Positions 34,564 through 44,084 of a stretch of 62,452 bases of DNA are shown in pieces. Origin of the DNA: Raineya sp964654605 (GTDB lineage Bacteria; Bacteroidota; Bacteroidia; Cytophagales; Thermonemataceae); NCBI GenBank assembly GCA_964654605.1, contig CAZZLW010000009.1, positions 1 through 62,452 on the forward strand, given 5' to 3'. The translations under genes were made by a program, and so were the position numbers. Positions within the stretch are counted from its first letter, which is position 1; each line of letters opens with the position of its first letter. The notes under the pieces are model-generated. The model did no database searches, had not been told where the DNA came from, and worked only from the letters and a program-made list of their open reading frames with translations.

Positions 34564-36105
34564 TTAAAAAAATAAAGTAAGTCCCAACAAAATAGACAAC
34601 ATACGATTTTTACTTTCTGCCGAAAAATAAAAATCGGGATTGGGAAGTGTGTAAGGCGTATATACGCTTCGGTAGCTTGTATATGTAACTGCCAAATCTA
34701 TGGCTGAATTCTGAGAAAGTATGCCCACGCCACCTGTATAGCTCATAATATTTCGGTTCAAATCATCAAGTTTTACCTTGTAAGGGTCTTGGAAATATGC
34801 AAGTCCTAGCCTTCCACGAAATATGCCTGAACGTCCTTCCAAGCCAGCTCGCAAATTAAGGGTTGTTTTGTATAAATTCTTGATAGTTCGGTTATCGGCA
34901 TCTAAGCTAAATCCTTGTACATCTGTACTAAGATTCATATTGCCATAGGTTACCCATTCCGCTTCGGCAGTGAAAAAGCCAAATTTTTTGAATTGTACCA
35001 AAATACCTGTATTCAAACGCCAAGGGGCAACAAAAGAATAATCTAACTGACTTTGCAACATTCGGGCATTAGCAGGCTGAAAAGTAGAACCTGCAAAAGT
35101 GGCTGTCATTTCGTTATCATCTATTTCAGTAAGCAAGTAAGCCGTAGGAGATTGCACCGAGCCTCCTATTCTCAACATTTCCACAGGACGATAAATAAAT
35201 CCAAAATTAAAATTCACTCCTCCTCCTGTTACGCTGCGTTGGTTGGTAAGGCTAAAAGATTGTAATTCATTTACTGTGGCTTGACGCGTAAGGTTCTCTT
35301 CATAATTGCTTGAAAGTTTGTAACGAATACTTCCTATACCCAAACCAGCACCCAAATAAAATTTATCATTCAAACTTACTCCATAAGAAATATTTATCAT
35401 TGTTTCGCCTCCACGCACCCGATAGCTCTCTCTCTGACGAATTGGAGCAACCAGATTATCATTGACATCTCTAAATTCGGTATAATACGAAGTACTATCA
35501 TTTACAAAAGGGTTGATAACGAAAGTCGCATAAGCCAGCGAAGCTAAATCATAGATTTCTCCTGTTGCGGCTTCCTGCTCAAATACCCTTGCGTCAATGC
35601 CATCAGCCAAGAATGTAAATCTATCAGCCATTGTGCTACGCGTATTAGTGCCTTCGTACTCAAAGCGTTTTTGATAGTTGTTGCTACGCGTAATAGAAAC
35701 TGCTATACTGCCACTACTGGCTATACTACTTCTGCGACTCTCTTCATTGGTAGCCAAAGGGGAAATCCAACCAAAGTGATTAAGTTTAAGAAAGCTGTAG
35801 CTATCATCGGTGGTTTTATTGATGTAGTCGGTACTTGCAGAAAAATTGTTCATTCCCAAACCTAAAGTCATTTGCCCACGTTTGGCAAGTCCTAAGCCCG
35901 CAGGGTTTAGAATACAAGAGTATAAATCTGCTCCCATAGTAACTCCTGTCCCTCCTAAGGCTTGGGTTCGTGCTGTTCCCATTGGCATAGTATTTTGGGA
36001 AAAAATAAGAGCATCGTTGTAATAGCCCACTGCTCGGGGTTCTATTTGAGCGTAAGCCGTTGAAAAAATCAGAAAGATGAAAACAAATGCAGTCGGCTTT
36101 TTCAT
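34564..36105 (-). CDS. Outer-membrane beta-barrel protein (OmpP1/FadL-like)
   Basis: A 513-residue protein with a signal peptide (MKKPTAFVFIFLIFSTAYAQ). The mature N-terminus, with RTQALGGTGVTMGADLYSCI, then NPAGLGLAKRGQMTLGLG, resembles the hatch/first-strand region of FadL/OmpP1 transporters. The remainder is alternating beta strands ending in a hydrophobic-aromatic terminus (LLGLTLFF). The likely role is uptake of hydrophobic compounds across the outer membrane; the ligand is unknown. Confidence 0.78.
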   Translation of the reverse strand: MKKPTAFVFIFLIFSTAYAQIEPRAVGYYNDALIFSQNTMPMGTARTQALGGTGVTMGADLYSCILNPAGLGLAKRGQMTLGLGMNNFSASTDYINKTTDDSYSFLKLNHFGWISPLATNEESRRSSIASSGSIAVSITRSNNYQKRFEYEGTNTRSTMADRFTFLADGIDARVFEQEAATGEIYDLASLAYATFVINPFVNDSTSYYTEFRDVNDNLVAPIRQRESYRVRGGETMINISYGVSLNDKFYLGAGLGIGSIRYKLSSNYEENLTRQATVNELQSFSLTNQRSVTGGGVNFNFGFIYRPVEMLRIGGSVQSPTAYLLTEIDDNEMTATFAGSTFQPANARMLQSQLDYSFVAPWRLNTGILVQFKKFGFFTAEAEWVTYGNMNLSTDVQGFSLDADNRTIKNLYKTTLNLRAGLEGRSGIFRGRLGLAYFQDPYKVKLDDLNRNIMSYTGGVGILSQNSAIDLAVTYTSYRSVYTPYTLPNPDFYFSAESKNRMLSILLGLTLFF

Positions 36106-36287
36106 TTTGAAGGGTTTTTTATGATTTTAACGAAAAAACAAAGTTTTTTGTTCAAATATAGCACTTTTAGTGCCATTATGCTTTTGGGTAGGGTAAAAAT
36201 TTCAAAAAAATCCTTTCAAAATCCCCTAAAAGTCTGAAAATAGTTTTAATTTGCGTGCCAAATGTTGGACTTAAAAAATAAACAAGT

Positions 36288-37730
36288 ATGCAAGAACTCA
36301 CACCTATAACGGTAGCCTATGGCGATGGTATCGGTCCTGAAATTATGGACGCCACCTTACGAATTATTATGGCGGCAGGTGCAAAAATAAAAACCGAAGT
36401 CATTGAAATTGGTGAAAAAGTATATTTGCGTGGCAATTCGGCAGGTATTGATGATAGTGCTTGGGAATCGCTTCGCCGTACCAAAGTTTTCTTAAAAGCC
36501 CCTATTACTACTCCCCAAGGTGGCGGATTCAAGAGCTTGAACGTAACTACTCGTAAAATGCTTGGCTTATACGCCAATGTGCGTCCTTGTGTATCGTATG
36601 CTCCTTACGTAGATACCAAACACCCTGTAATGGACGTAGTAATTATTCGTGAAAATGAAGAAGATTTATATGCAGGTATTGAGCATCAGCAAACTCCCGA
36701 AGTAGTGCAGTGCTTGAAACTTATCACTCGCCCAGGTACCGAGAAAATTATCCGTTATGCTTTTGAGTATGCTCGTCAGTACGGCAGAAAAAAAGTTACT
36801 TGCTTTACCAAGGATAACATTATGAAGCAAACCGATGGGCTTTTTCATAAAGTTTTTGAAGAAATTGGTGCCGAATACCCCGAAATTGAAAAAGAACATT
36901 GGATTGTAGATATTGGTGCCGCCAAACTTGCCGACACACCCGAAGCCTTTGATGTAGTAGTGATGCCTAACTTGTATGGCGATATTCTTTCTGATGTTGC
37001 CGCTCAAATTGCAGGTTCGGTAGGGCTAGCAGGTTCGGCTAATATTGGCGAAGAGGTAGCTATGTTTGAGGCTATTCACGGCTCAGCTCCTCGCCGAGCA
37101 GGACAAAACCTTGCCAACCCTTCGGGATTGCTATTAGGGGCAGTACAAATGCTTGTGCATATCGGGCAAGGCGATATTGCTGAAAAAGTACATAATGCTT
37201 GGCTCAAAACCATTGAAGACGGTTTCCATACTTACGATATTTTCAAAGAAGGTGTAAGCACCCAAAAAGTAGGAACAAAAGAATTTGCCGATGCTGTTAT
37301 TGAGCGTTTGGGTCAGAAACCTTCTAAACTCAAAGCCGTAGATTACTCTAATGCCAAAAAGACTATCCAAGTAAAATTAAAGCCTGCTCAGCCTGCCAAA
37401 ATGGAAACTATTGGCGTAGATTTGTTCCTTTACTGCAACGATAGAAATGCAGAAAAACTTGGTAAAGCTATTGAACAAATCACTCATAATGGCTTACACC
37501 TTACAATGATAACCAACCGAGGCGTAAAAGTGTATCCTAATGGCTTGCCCGAAACTTTCTGCACCGACCACTGGCGTTGTCGTTTCAAAGGCAATGGTTC
37601 AGCAGTAGCGTATAGCGATATTATTGAGTTGCAACGCAAAGTTACCGAGGCAGGTTATCAGATTATCAAAACTGAAAATCTCTGCACCATAGACGGCGTT
37701 GATGCCTTCTCCGCAGGACAAGGTGCTTAA
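36288..37730 (+). CDS. icd: NADP-dependent isocitrate dehydrogenase (Thermus-type, extended)
   Basis: A 480-residue TCA-cycle enzyme converting isocitrate to 2-oxoglutarate. The core (about 1-335) has GDGIGPEIM, the substrate-binding SLNVTTRKMLGLYANVRPC, ENEEDLYAGIEH, the catalytic-region VVMPNLYGDILSDVAAQIAGS, and AIHGSAPRRAG. A C-terminal extension of about 140 residues (from QVKLKPAQPAKME on) matches the extra domain found in the longer Thermus-type enzymes. It is preceded by a 180-base gap and followed by a strong terminator. Confidence 0.93.
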   Translation: MQELTPITVAYGDGIGPEIMDATLRIIMAAGAKIKTEVIEIGEKVYLRGNSAGIDDSAWESLRRTKVFLKAPITTPQGGGFKSLNVTTRKMLGLYANVRPCVSYAPYVDTKHPVMDVVIIRENEEDLYAGIEHQQTPEVVQCLKLITRPGTEKIIRYAFEYARQYGRKKVTCFTKDNIMKQTDGLFHKVFEEIGAEYPEIEKEHWIVDIGAAKLADTPEAFDVVVMPNLYGDILSDVAAQIAGSVGLAGSANIGEEVAMFEAIHGSAPRRAGQNLANPSGLLLGAVQMLVHIGQGDIAEKVHNAWLKTIEDGFHTYDIFKEGVSTQKVGTKEFADAVIERLGQKPSKLKAVDYSNAKKTIQVKLKPAQPAKMETIGVDLFLYCNDRNAEKLGKAIEQITHNGLHLTMITNRGVKVYPNGLPETFCTDHWRCRFKGNGSAVAYSDIIELQRKVTEAGYQIIKTENLCTIDGVDAFSAGQGA

Positions 37731-37736
37731 TAAAAA

Positions 37737-37772
37737 ACTTCCCAAAAGCTAAAACTTTTGGGAAGTCTGTTT
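37737..37772 (+). terminator. icd terminator
   Basis: Perfect 12-bp arms acttcccaaaag/cttttgggaagt with a 6-base loop, then ctgttttt. It starts 6 bases after the icd stop. Confidence 0.9.
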
Positions 37773-37801
37773 TTGTTCTTTTACAAAAACAAATTTTATC
37801 A

Positions 37802-38839
37802 ATGAAAAATAGCAAAATACATAAAAATTTTCAGCTAAATCTATTTGAGGAGTTTAGTTCCAATACTCAAAAGAATTCCTCTCAATTGCTTATTGATGAC
37901 ATTTTACAGAACTCTCACTATACCCGAAAAACTTTATTTTTGAATAGTTTGAAAACTTCCAAAGGCTACAAAAGATATTTGGGTAGTCCTTTGAGGTATG
38001 GCGGAGGAAAGTCTTTGGCAGTAGGTAGTATATTAGAATATATCCCCGATAACATAGAAAGGGTAGTAAGCCCTTTCATTGGTGGTGGGAGCGTAGAAAT
38101 TGCTCTTGCAAAAGAATTAGGAATTGAAGTAATTGCTTATGATATTTTTGAATTGCTCGTAAATTATTGGCAAGTACAAATTAAATATCCCCAAGAGTTA
38201 TACGAAAAGCTATCCCAGATGTCAAATACAAAAGAAGAGTATGAACGCATTAAGAATTTATTGAAGGCAATCTGGAACAAAAAAGATGGTTTGTTGCCTA
38301 ATAATTATACCGAATTGGAATTAGCTACGTTTTACTATTTCAATCATAATTTGAGCTATGGACCTGGATTTTTAGGCTGGATGTCCTCTATCTATACAGA
38401 TAAAAGTAGATATGAAGCTATGCTTGAAAAGGTTAAGAATTTCAACGTTCCTAAATTACAAGTTTATAGAGAAAGTTTTGAAACAAGTATTCTCAAGCAC
38501 AAAAAAGATTTTTTGTATTTAGATCCACCGTATTTTTTAGAAGGTGATAGTAAAATGTTCAAAGGTATATACCCAATGCGGAATTTTCCTATTCACCACA
38601 ACGGATTCAGGCACGATTTGCTTGCTGAATTATTGAAAAAGCATCAAGGAGGTTTTGTGCTGTCTTACAATGATTGCTCTTGGATTAGAGAAACCTATAA
38701 AGATTTTCAGATTGTTGAAATTGCTTGGCAATATACTATGGGGCAAGGTGAAACCCGAATAGGTAAAAATAGAAAAACAAGGGATTTTGATAACAACAAC
38801 ATAAAAACCTCTCACGAACTTCTCATAATTGGGAAATAG
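37802..38839 (+). CDS. DNA adenine methyltransferase (Dam/D12 class)
   Basis: A 345-residue N6-adenine methyltransferase. Motif SPLRYGGGKS (substrate/SAM region) is followed by VSPFIGGGSVEIALA (motif I) and the catalytic LYLDPPYF (motif IV, DPPY). This order is that of class D12 (alpha-type) enzymes such as Dam and M.DpnII. An N-terminal extension of about 60 residues precedes the domain. A second gene begins 2 bases after its stop, so the two form one unit; that gene may be the matching endonuclease. AT-rich codon use suggests transfer. Confidence 0.9.
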   Translation: MKNSKIHKNFQLNLFEEFSSNTQKNSSQLLIDDILQNSHYTRKTLFLNSLKTSKGYKRYLGSPLRYGGGKSLAVGSILEYIPDNIERVVSPFIGGGSVEIALAKELGIEVIAYDIFELLVNYWQVQIKYPQELYEKLSQMSNTKEEYERIKNLLKAIWNKKDGLLPNNYTELELATFYYFNHNLSYGPGFLGWMSSIYTDKSRYEAMLEKVKNFNVPKLQVYRESFETSILKHKKDFLYLDPPYFLEGDSKMFKGIYPMRNFPIHHNGFRHDLLAELLKKHQGGFVLSYNDCSWIRETYKDFQIVEIAWQYTMGQGETRIGKNRKTRDFDNNNIKTSHELLIIGK

Positions 38840-38841
38840 CT

Positions 38842-39435
38842 ATGCTCATAAAAGATGTAAAAACTGCTTTCAAAATTGCAGATGTAGAGTATGTTCCAAA
38901 TTCAACAAAACTAAATTTCAAATATTTGAAAGATTTGCGAGATGAGAATGGTAATCCTCTACCCAAAGATATTCTCACAAAAAACTATTCAAGAGTTTAT
39001 CTGATTGTAGTAGATGGAGAAATAAAGAAAATAGGAGCTTCACAAGATAAAGGTGGAATGAAAGGAACGCTCAACATATACAAAGATGGGGGTGTAAAAG
39101 GCAGACCAAGCATAAGAAGTTTGGGAATTTGGTATTTTTTGTATCATTCCATTTTGCAAGGCAAAAAGATAGAGTTTTATATGATTTATCACCCCGATTT
39201 TGAAGCAGAAGTAAAAGGTTTATTGGGGACACACAAAGTGAATAATGCCAGTTTAAGTTGTAAGTTGATAGAGGAATGTTGTATAAAAGACTTTTTATCA
39301 GTAGAAGGAAAATTTCCTGACTGGAACGTACAAGAGCAAGGTATGGACTGGCCTGAAGATGTTAAAAAGGAACATTCAGATATTACAAGCCAAAGTTTGA
39401 ATAACAAATCAAAAAGACAAAAAATTAAGTTATGA
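38842..39435 (+). CDS. Possible GIY-YIG restriction endonuclease
   Basis: A 197-residue protein directly after the methylase. The segment RVYLIVVDGEIKKIGASQDK has the spacing of a GIY-YIG core (Val-Tyr near the start, K-I-G about 10 residues later, both beta strands). Further basic residues (GRPSIRSLGIWYF) could supply the Arg, and a Glu in the final third (LIEECCIKDF) could supply the metal-binding Glu. Known GIY-YIG restriction enzymes have similar length. The match is loose, so an unrelated restriction nuclease fold or an accessory protein is possible. Gene order makes a restriction role the best guess. The stop is 3 bases from the convergent YdiJ-like gene. Confidence 0.6.
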   Translation: MLIKDVKTAFKIADVEYVPNSTKLNFKYLKDLRDENGNPLPKDILTKNYSRVYLIVVDGEIKKIGASQDKGGMKGTLNIYKDGGVKGRPSIRSLGIWYFLYHSILQGKKIEFYMIYHPDFEAEVKGLLGTHKVNNASLSCKLIEECCIKDFLSVEGKFPDWNVQEQGMDWPEDVKKEHSDITSQSLNNKSKRQKIKL

Positions 39436-39438
39436 TAA

Positions 39439-42372
39439 CTATCTTTTCAAAGCCTGCCACATTACTTCTGCCAAGTGGTAGGCTTTTTTGCCTGTGCCGT
39501 CTTTGATTTGATGTCGGCAGCTGGTGCCACTCGCAACAATTATCGTAGCATTATCGGCTTTTCTGACTTCGGGAAAAAGTACCAACTCACCAATTTTCAT
39601 AGATACCTCATAATGTTCTTTTTCATACCCGAAGCTACCTGCCATTCCGCAACAACCACTACGTATCAGGTGCATTTGGTAGTTTTGGGGTAAGGAAAGC
39701 ACTTTTTTCGTATGAACTAAACTGGAAAGTGCTTTTTGATGACAATGCCCGTGCAATTTTAGAATTTTAGGCTCATCGGTGAATTGTTCGGCTCGGATAT
39801 TGCCTTTATCTATTTCTTTTGCCAAAAATTCGTCAAGCAGAAAGGTATTTTGAGCGATTTTTTGGGCTTCAGGCAACAGATTTTTATCCACCAAATCCAA
39901 ATATTCATCTCTGAAACTCAAAATTGCCGAAGGCTCAATGCCTACCAAAGGCACATTTTCGGAAACTAAATCTTTGAAAATACACACATTCGCTTCTGCA
40001 ATTTCTTTTGCTTTTCGCAAAAGACCTTTTGAAAGATAAGTTCTGCCACTTTCTTTGCTGATAGGCATTTTCACTTCATAACCCAAAGCCTCTAATAGCT
40101 CTATCGTTTTTATGCCTACTTCTACATCATTGTAATTGGTAAATTCATCACAAAATACAATAACAGCCCCAATGGTTTTGTTACTTATGGCTTTTTGCTT
40201 GTTTCTATGCTTATCAAACCACTCTCGCAGAGTAAATGTATGCAAAGTGGGCAAAGAGCGTTCCAAAGCGAAACCTGCTATTTTTTTGAAAATTTTAGAC
40301 GTGAAAGAATTGGTTACTAAAAAATTGTAGAGTTTTGGAAATTTAGAAGCCCAATGTGTACTTTTGGTAAAATTGCCAATAAGTTTGGTACGAAAAGGAA
40401 TACCCTTGGCGTCATAGTAATTCTGCAAAAATTCGGCTTTCATTTTACCTACATCAACATTGGACGGACACTCGGCTTTGCAACCCTTACAGCTCAAACA
40501 TAAATCCATCACCTCCTTGATTTGCTCACTATCAAAGGGATTGGCTTTGGGGGAATGTGTAAGAATTTCTCTTAAAATATTTGCCCTTGCTCGGGTAGTG
40601 TCTTTTTCGTTGCGTGTAGCCATATAACTCGGACACATCGTACCCCCTGTAATTTCAGTTTTTCGGCAATCTCCTGAACCATTGCACTTTTCAGCAAGCC
40701 GCAAGATGCCTTGGTCTTTTTCAAAACTAAAAATTGTAGGAATTTCACGAGTTTTTTGCCCTGCTTCATACCGCAAATCGGTGTCCATTGGTAAAGTATC
40801 AACAATTTTATTAGGGTTGAGGATATTTTCAGGGTCAAAAATTCGTTTTACTTCACGAAATAGCTCATAACACTGCTCTCCTACCATCATTTTGATAAAT
40901 TCGCCCCTTACTCGCCCATCGCCGTGTTCGCCTGAAAGCGAACCATTATACTTTTTCACCAATTCGGCTGTTTCTTGGGCAATAGCACGAAAAACTTTTC
41001 TATCTTCTGTATCTTTCAAATTCAAAATAGGTCGCAAGTGCAATTCGCCTGTGCCTGCGTGTGCGTAATGCACTGAATACTTACCATATTTTTTCAGTAT
41101 TTCGTTAAATTCCCTAATATATTCAGGCAAGTCTTGCACATCTACGGCGGTATCTTCTACAAAACAAACAGGTTTGGCATCTCCTGCAAGGTTAGAAAGA
41201 AGCCCCAAACCTGCATTACGCAAAGCCCAAACCTTAGCAATATCTTCACCTTGCACCACAGGAAAATGATAGCCTAAATTTTCTTTCTGTAAATGGGCTA
41301 TCATTGCCGAAATTTTGCTCTGCAATTCACTTTCATCTTTCCCAAATAACTCTACGGCAAGAATAGCTTGCGGGTCGCCTTGTACAAAAAAACGATTTTG
41401 TTGTTGTTGCAAATTGGTTTTGGTACATTCTAAAATGTAGTGGTCAATAAGTTCGGAAGCCGAAGGGTTGTACTGCACTGCTACCAAATTAGCTCGTAAG
41501 GCTTCATCAATGCTATGCGTATGTACGCACACAAGAGCCTTATGGGCAGGAGGTAAATCTACCAAATGCAGTTTTATTTCTGTTACTATCATCAACGTAC
41601 CTTCCGAGCCACAAATGAGTTTAGCGATATTGAAAGGTTCTTGACTTTCAGGATTAAACAGAGAGCTTTTCAGTAAAATATCCAAAGCATACCCTGTATT
41701 TCGGCGAGGAATAGAGGCTTTGGGGAAATTTTCACGAATAATAGTTTGATTTTTAGGATTTTGAAGAAGTTGAACAAGCTGTGAAACCTCACCCCCTACC
41801 CCATTCTCCAAAGGGGAATTAGAAAAGGCGTTGAAAACAACTTCTTTGCCGCTGGCGAGTAAGCCTTTTACTTCTAAAACGTGTTCGCGAGTGCTTCCAT
41901 AGATAATAGAATTTGAACCACAAGAATTGTTGCCAACCATTCCGCCAATCATTGCACGTGTTTGCGTGGCAGTTTCGGGGGCAAAAAATAGTCCGTAAGG
42001 CTTCAAATAGGCATTCAAATCGTTGCGAATAACCCCTGGCTCCACTCTGCACCACTTTTCTTGCTCATTCACTTCCAAAATTTTTGTAAAATAACGGCTC
42101 ATATCCAACACTATGCCCGTTCCCACAACTTGCCCCGCCAGCGAAGTACCCGCCGTACGAGGAATAAGCGAAGTCTTATGCTTTCGGGCAAAAGCCAAAA
42201 GTTTTTTCAAATCTTCTGTATTCTTGGGATAGGCAACAGCCAAAGGAATTTGACGATACACAGAAGCATCGGTAGCATAGAGCCGCCGCATTGTATCGTC
42301 AAAGAAAAAATCTCCTGAAAGTTCGTTTTGAAGTTTTTGAAGTTCAATTTCAGAAATATTGAGGCGAAACAT
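39439..42372 (-). CDS. FAD-linked oxidase with Fe-S and CCG domains (YdiJ-like)
   Basis: A 977-residue fused enzyme. N-terminal FAD-binding domain (about 40-190: LIPRTAGTSLAGQVVGTG), FAD-oxidase C-terminal domain (about 250-520, HYAHAGTGELHLRP), two 4Fe-4S clusters (about 560-660: CNGSGDCRKTE and CLSCKGCKAECPSNVDVGKMK) and a CCG domain (about 740-965, GHCHQKAL and RSGCCGMAGSFGYE). The architecture is that of YdiJ, reported as a D-2-hydroxyglutarate dehydrogenase in E. coli, or a D-lactate dehydrogenase-like enzyme. A REP-like segment encodes part of it near residues 184-200. Confidence 0.9.
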   Translation of the reverse strand: MFRLNISEIELQKLQNELSGDFFFDDTMRRLYATDASVYRQIPLAVAYPKNTEDLKKLLAFARKHKTSLIPRTAGTSLAGQVVGTGIVLDMSRYFTKILEVNEQEKWCRVEPGVIRNDLNAYLKPYGLFFAPETATQTRAMIGGMVGNNSCGSNSIIYGSTREHVLEVKGLLASGKEVVFNAFSNSPLENGVGGEVSQLVQLLQNPKNQTIIRENFPKASIPRRNTGYALDILLKSSLFNPESQEPFNIAKLICGSEGTLMIVTEIKLHLVDLPPAHKALVCVHTHSIDEALRANLVAVQYNPSASELIDHYILECTKTNLQQQQNRFFVQGDPQAILAVELFGKDESELQSKISAMIAHLQKENLGYHFPVVQGEDIAKVWALRNAGLGLLSNLAGDAKPVCFVEDTAVDVQDLPEYIREFNEILKKYGKYSVHYAHAGTGELHLRPILNLKDTEDRKVFRAIAQETAELVKKYNGSLSGEHGDGRVRGEFIKMMVGEQCYELFREVKRIFDPENILNPNKIVDTLPMDTDLRYEAGQKTREIPTIFSFEKDQGILRLAEKCNGSGDCRKTEITGGTMCPSYMATRNEKDTTRARANILREILTHSPKANPFDSEQIKEVMDLCLSCKGCKAECPSNVDVGKMKAEFLQNYYDAKGIPFRTKLIGNFTKSTHWASKFPKLYNFLVTNSFTSKIFKKIAGFALERSLPTLHTFTLREWFDKHRNKQKAISNKTIGAVIVFCDEFTNYNDVEVGIKTIELLEALGYEVKMPISKESGRTYLSKGLLRKAKEIAEANVCIFKDLVSENVPLVGIEPSAILSFRDEYLDLVDKNLLPEAQKIAQNTFLLDEFLAKEIDKGNIRAEQFTDEPKILKLHGHCHQKALSSLVHTKKVLSLPQNYQMHLIRSGCCGMAGSFGYEKEHYEVSMKIGELVLFPEVRKADNATIIVASGTSCRHQIKDGTGKKAYHLAEVMWQALKR
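41781..41820. repeat. REP-like element inside the YdiJ-like coding region
   Basis: The plus strand reads aacctcaccccctacccc, then attctccaaagggga. This closely matches the intergenic element at 361-400. Here it lies in frame within a coding region, encoding a stretch of about 13 residues including SPLENGVGGEV on the minus strand. It appears to be a repeat domesticated in, or tolerated by, a surface loop of the FAD domain. Confidence 0.7.
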
Positions 42373-42399
42373 AGCTTGGGTTCAAAAAAGTTCATAAAA

Positions 42400-42433
42400 A
42401 AACTTCCCGAAAGTTACGAAATTCGGGAAGTTT
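42400..42433 (-). terminator. htrA terminator
   Basis: Perfect 12-bp arms aaacttcccgaa/ttcgggaagttt with a 10-base loop. On the minus strand it follows the htrA stop by 25 bases and runs into a T7 tract. It separates htrA from the YdiJ-like gene. Confidence 0.88.
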
Positions 42434-42458
42434 GGCGAAACATTTCAAAAGAGATTTT

Positions 42459-43934
42459 TTACAAACCAAAAGCGTAGAAGAATGTGCCGTCAATATCTTC
42501 ATAAACGCCTTCCAACATCACACCGCCTTCGGCTTTTTCAAGGGCTTTCTCAAGTTCTTTGAGTGTTTTGATAGGCTTTTTATCTACTTTGGTAATGATG
42601 AAGCCTTCACGCATATTGGTATTTCGGCGAAGTTTGCCATTACCGAGTTCTTTCACTCTTACACCACCTTGTACGCCCAATTTTTTAGCTGTTTTATCAT
42701 CAAGACTTTCCAATTTTGCTCCCAAAAGGCTTTGCAAATCTTTGCTATCAGATTTGGCTACTTTTTCGGTTTTGCCCTCTTGGTTGCGAAGCACCACTTT
42801 GAACTCTCTTTCTTTACCTTCTCTATTCACTTTCACCTTTATCTCATCGCCAGGGCGTTTTCTACCAATAATTTCCTGAACTTCGGAAACATTGTTAGTC
42901 TTTTTGCCGTCAACTTCCAAAATCACATCATTTTCTTTAATACCTGCTTTTTCGGCGGCTGAATTTTCCATCACTTTGGCAACCAAAGCTCCATTGGTTA
43001 CAGAAAGTTCTTTTTCTTTGGCAATTTTACCATCAACATTTTGCAACTGCACCCCCAAAAAGCCTCTTTGTACTACGCCATACTGCAAAATATCTTCTAC
43101 TACTTTGGCAACCAAGTTAGAAGGCACTGCAAAACCATATCCCGAATACGCTCCCGTAGGGCTGGCAATGGCTGTATTGATACCAATCAAATCGCCGTTC
43201 AAATTTACCAAAGCACCACCACTATTGCCCGGATTGATAGCGGCATCGGTTTGTATAAAGGCTTCAATAGCAAAGTTTTCACGAACAATGTTGATGTTGC
43301 GAGCCTTAGCACTTACAATACCTGCTGTTACGGTAGAGTTCAAATTGAAAGGATTGCCCACAGCAAGCACCCATTCGCCTACTTTTACATTATCAGAGTT
43401 GTAAAATTTGAGATATGGTAAATTTTCTGCTTTGATTTTGATAACCGCAAGGTCAGTGGTAGGGTCTGTACCTATTACGGTAGCCTTGAAAGTTCTGCCA
43501 TCGGTAAGGCTTACTTCCAATTCATCGGCATCTTTAATAACGTGATTGTTGGTTACGATATGTCCTTGTGCATCAATAATTACTCCCGAACCAGTACCTA
43601 CGCGTGGCATAGGTTTGCGTTGATAGGGACGTTGATTATCAAAAAAAGGGTCATTGAAAAAGAACTCAAACATATCCATTTCTCGGCTGCTGGTGCTATT
43701 TAAGCTCGTAGATTTGATATGCACCACCGCACCTGTTACTTTTTCAGCAGTAGCCGTAAAATCAATGGGAATAAGATTTCCTTCTGCATCTTTGGTATAA
43801 ATAGCAGAACGAGCATAGTTTCCATCTACGGTTTCAATTTTGGTAACCGCAGGTTTTTCAAAAACTTTCACAATTCCTGCTGAAATGCCACCGCCCAAAA
43901 GAGCCGCAAGCAACAATTTCTTAAAATCTTTCAT
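42459..43934 (-). CDS. HtrA/DegP-family periplasmic serine protease
   Basis: A 491-residue protein starting at ATG 43934, with an N-terminal membrane anchor or signal peptide (FKKLLLAALLGGGISAG). Trypsin-like protease domain with catalytic triad His131 (TNNHVI), Asp161 (TTDLAVI) and Ser238 (NPGNSGGAL). Two PDZ domains follow (about 290-385 and 400-490). It degrades or refolds damaged envelope proteins. It has its own terminator and is monocistronic. Confidence 0.95.
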   Translation of the reverse strand: MKDFKKLLLAALLGGGISAGIVKVFEKPAVTKIETVDGNYARSAIYTKDAEGNLIPIDFTATAEKVTGAVVHIKSTSLNSTSSREMDMFEFFFNDPFFDNQRPYQRKPMPRVGTGSGVIIDAQGHIVTNNHVIKDADELEVSLTDGRTFKATVIGTDPTTDLAVIKIKAENLPYLKFYNSDNVKVGEWVLAVGNPFNLNSTVTAGIVSAKARNINIVRENFAIEAFIQTDAAINPGNSGGALVNLNGDLIGINTAIASPTGAYSGYGFAVPSNLVAKVVEDILQYGVVQRGFLGVQLQNVDGKIAKEKELSVTNGALVAKVMENSAAEKAGIKENDVILEVDGKKTNNVSEVQEIIGRKRPGDEIKVKVNREGKEREFKVVLRNQEGKTEKVAKSDSKDLQSLLGAKLESLDDKTAKKLGVQGGVRVKELGNGKLRRNTNMREGFIITKVDKKPIKTLKELEKALEKAEGGVMLEGVYEDIDGTFFYAFGL

Positions 43935-44084
43935 AGCAATAATATTTTGGTTTTTACACAAAAACGCTGAAAAAAGGGTTTTATTGTTAGCAAAAAAGCC
44001 TTTTCAAAATTAGTGCCAATCTTGAATACAGCTATTAGATGATTAGAACTTGGGCATTAAACATTTACGAGTTTAGACTTTTTG

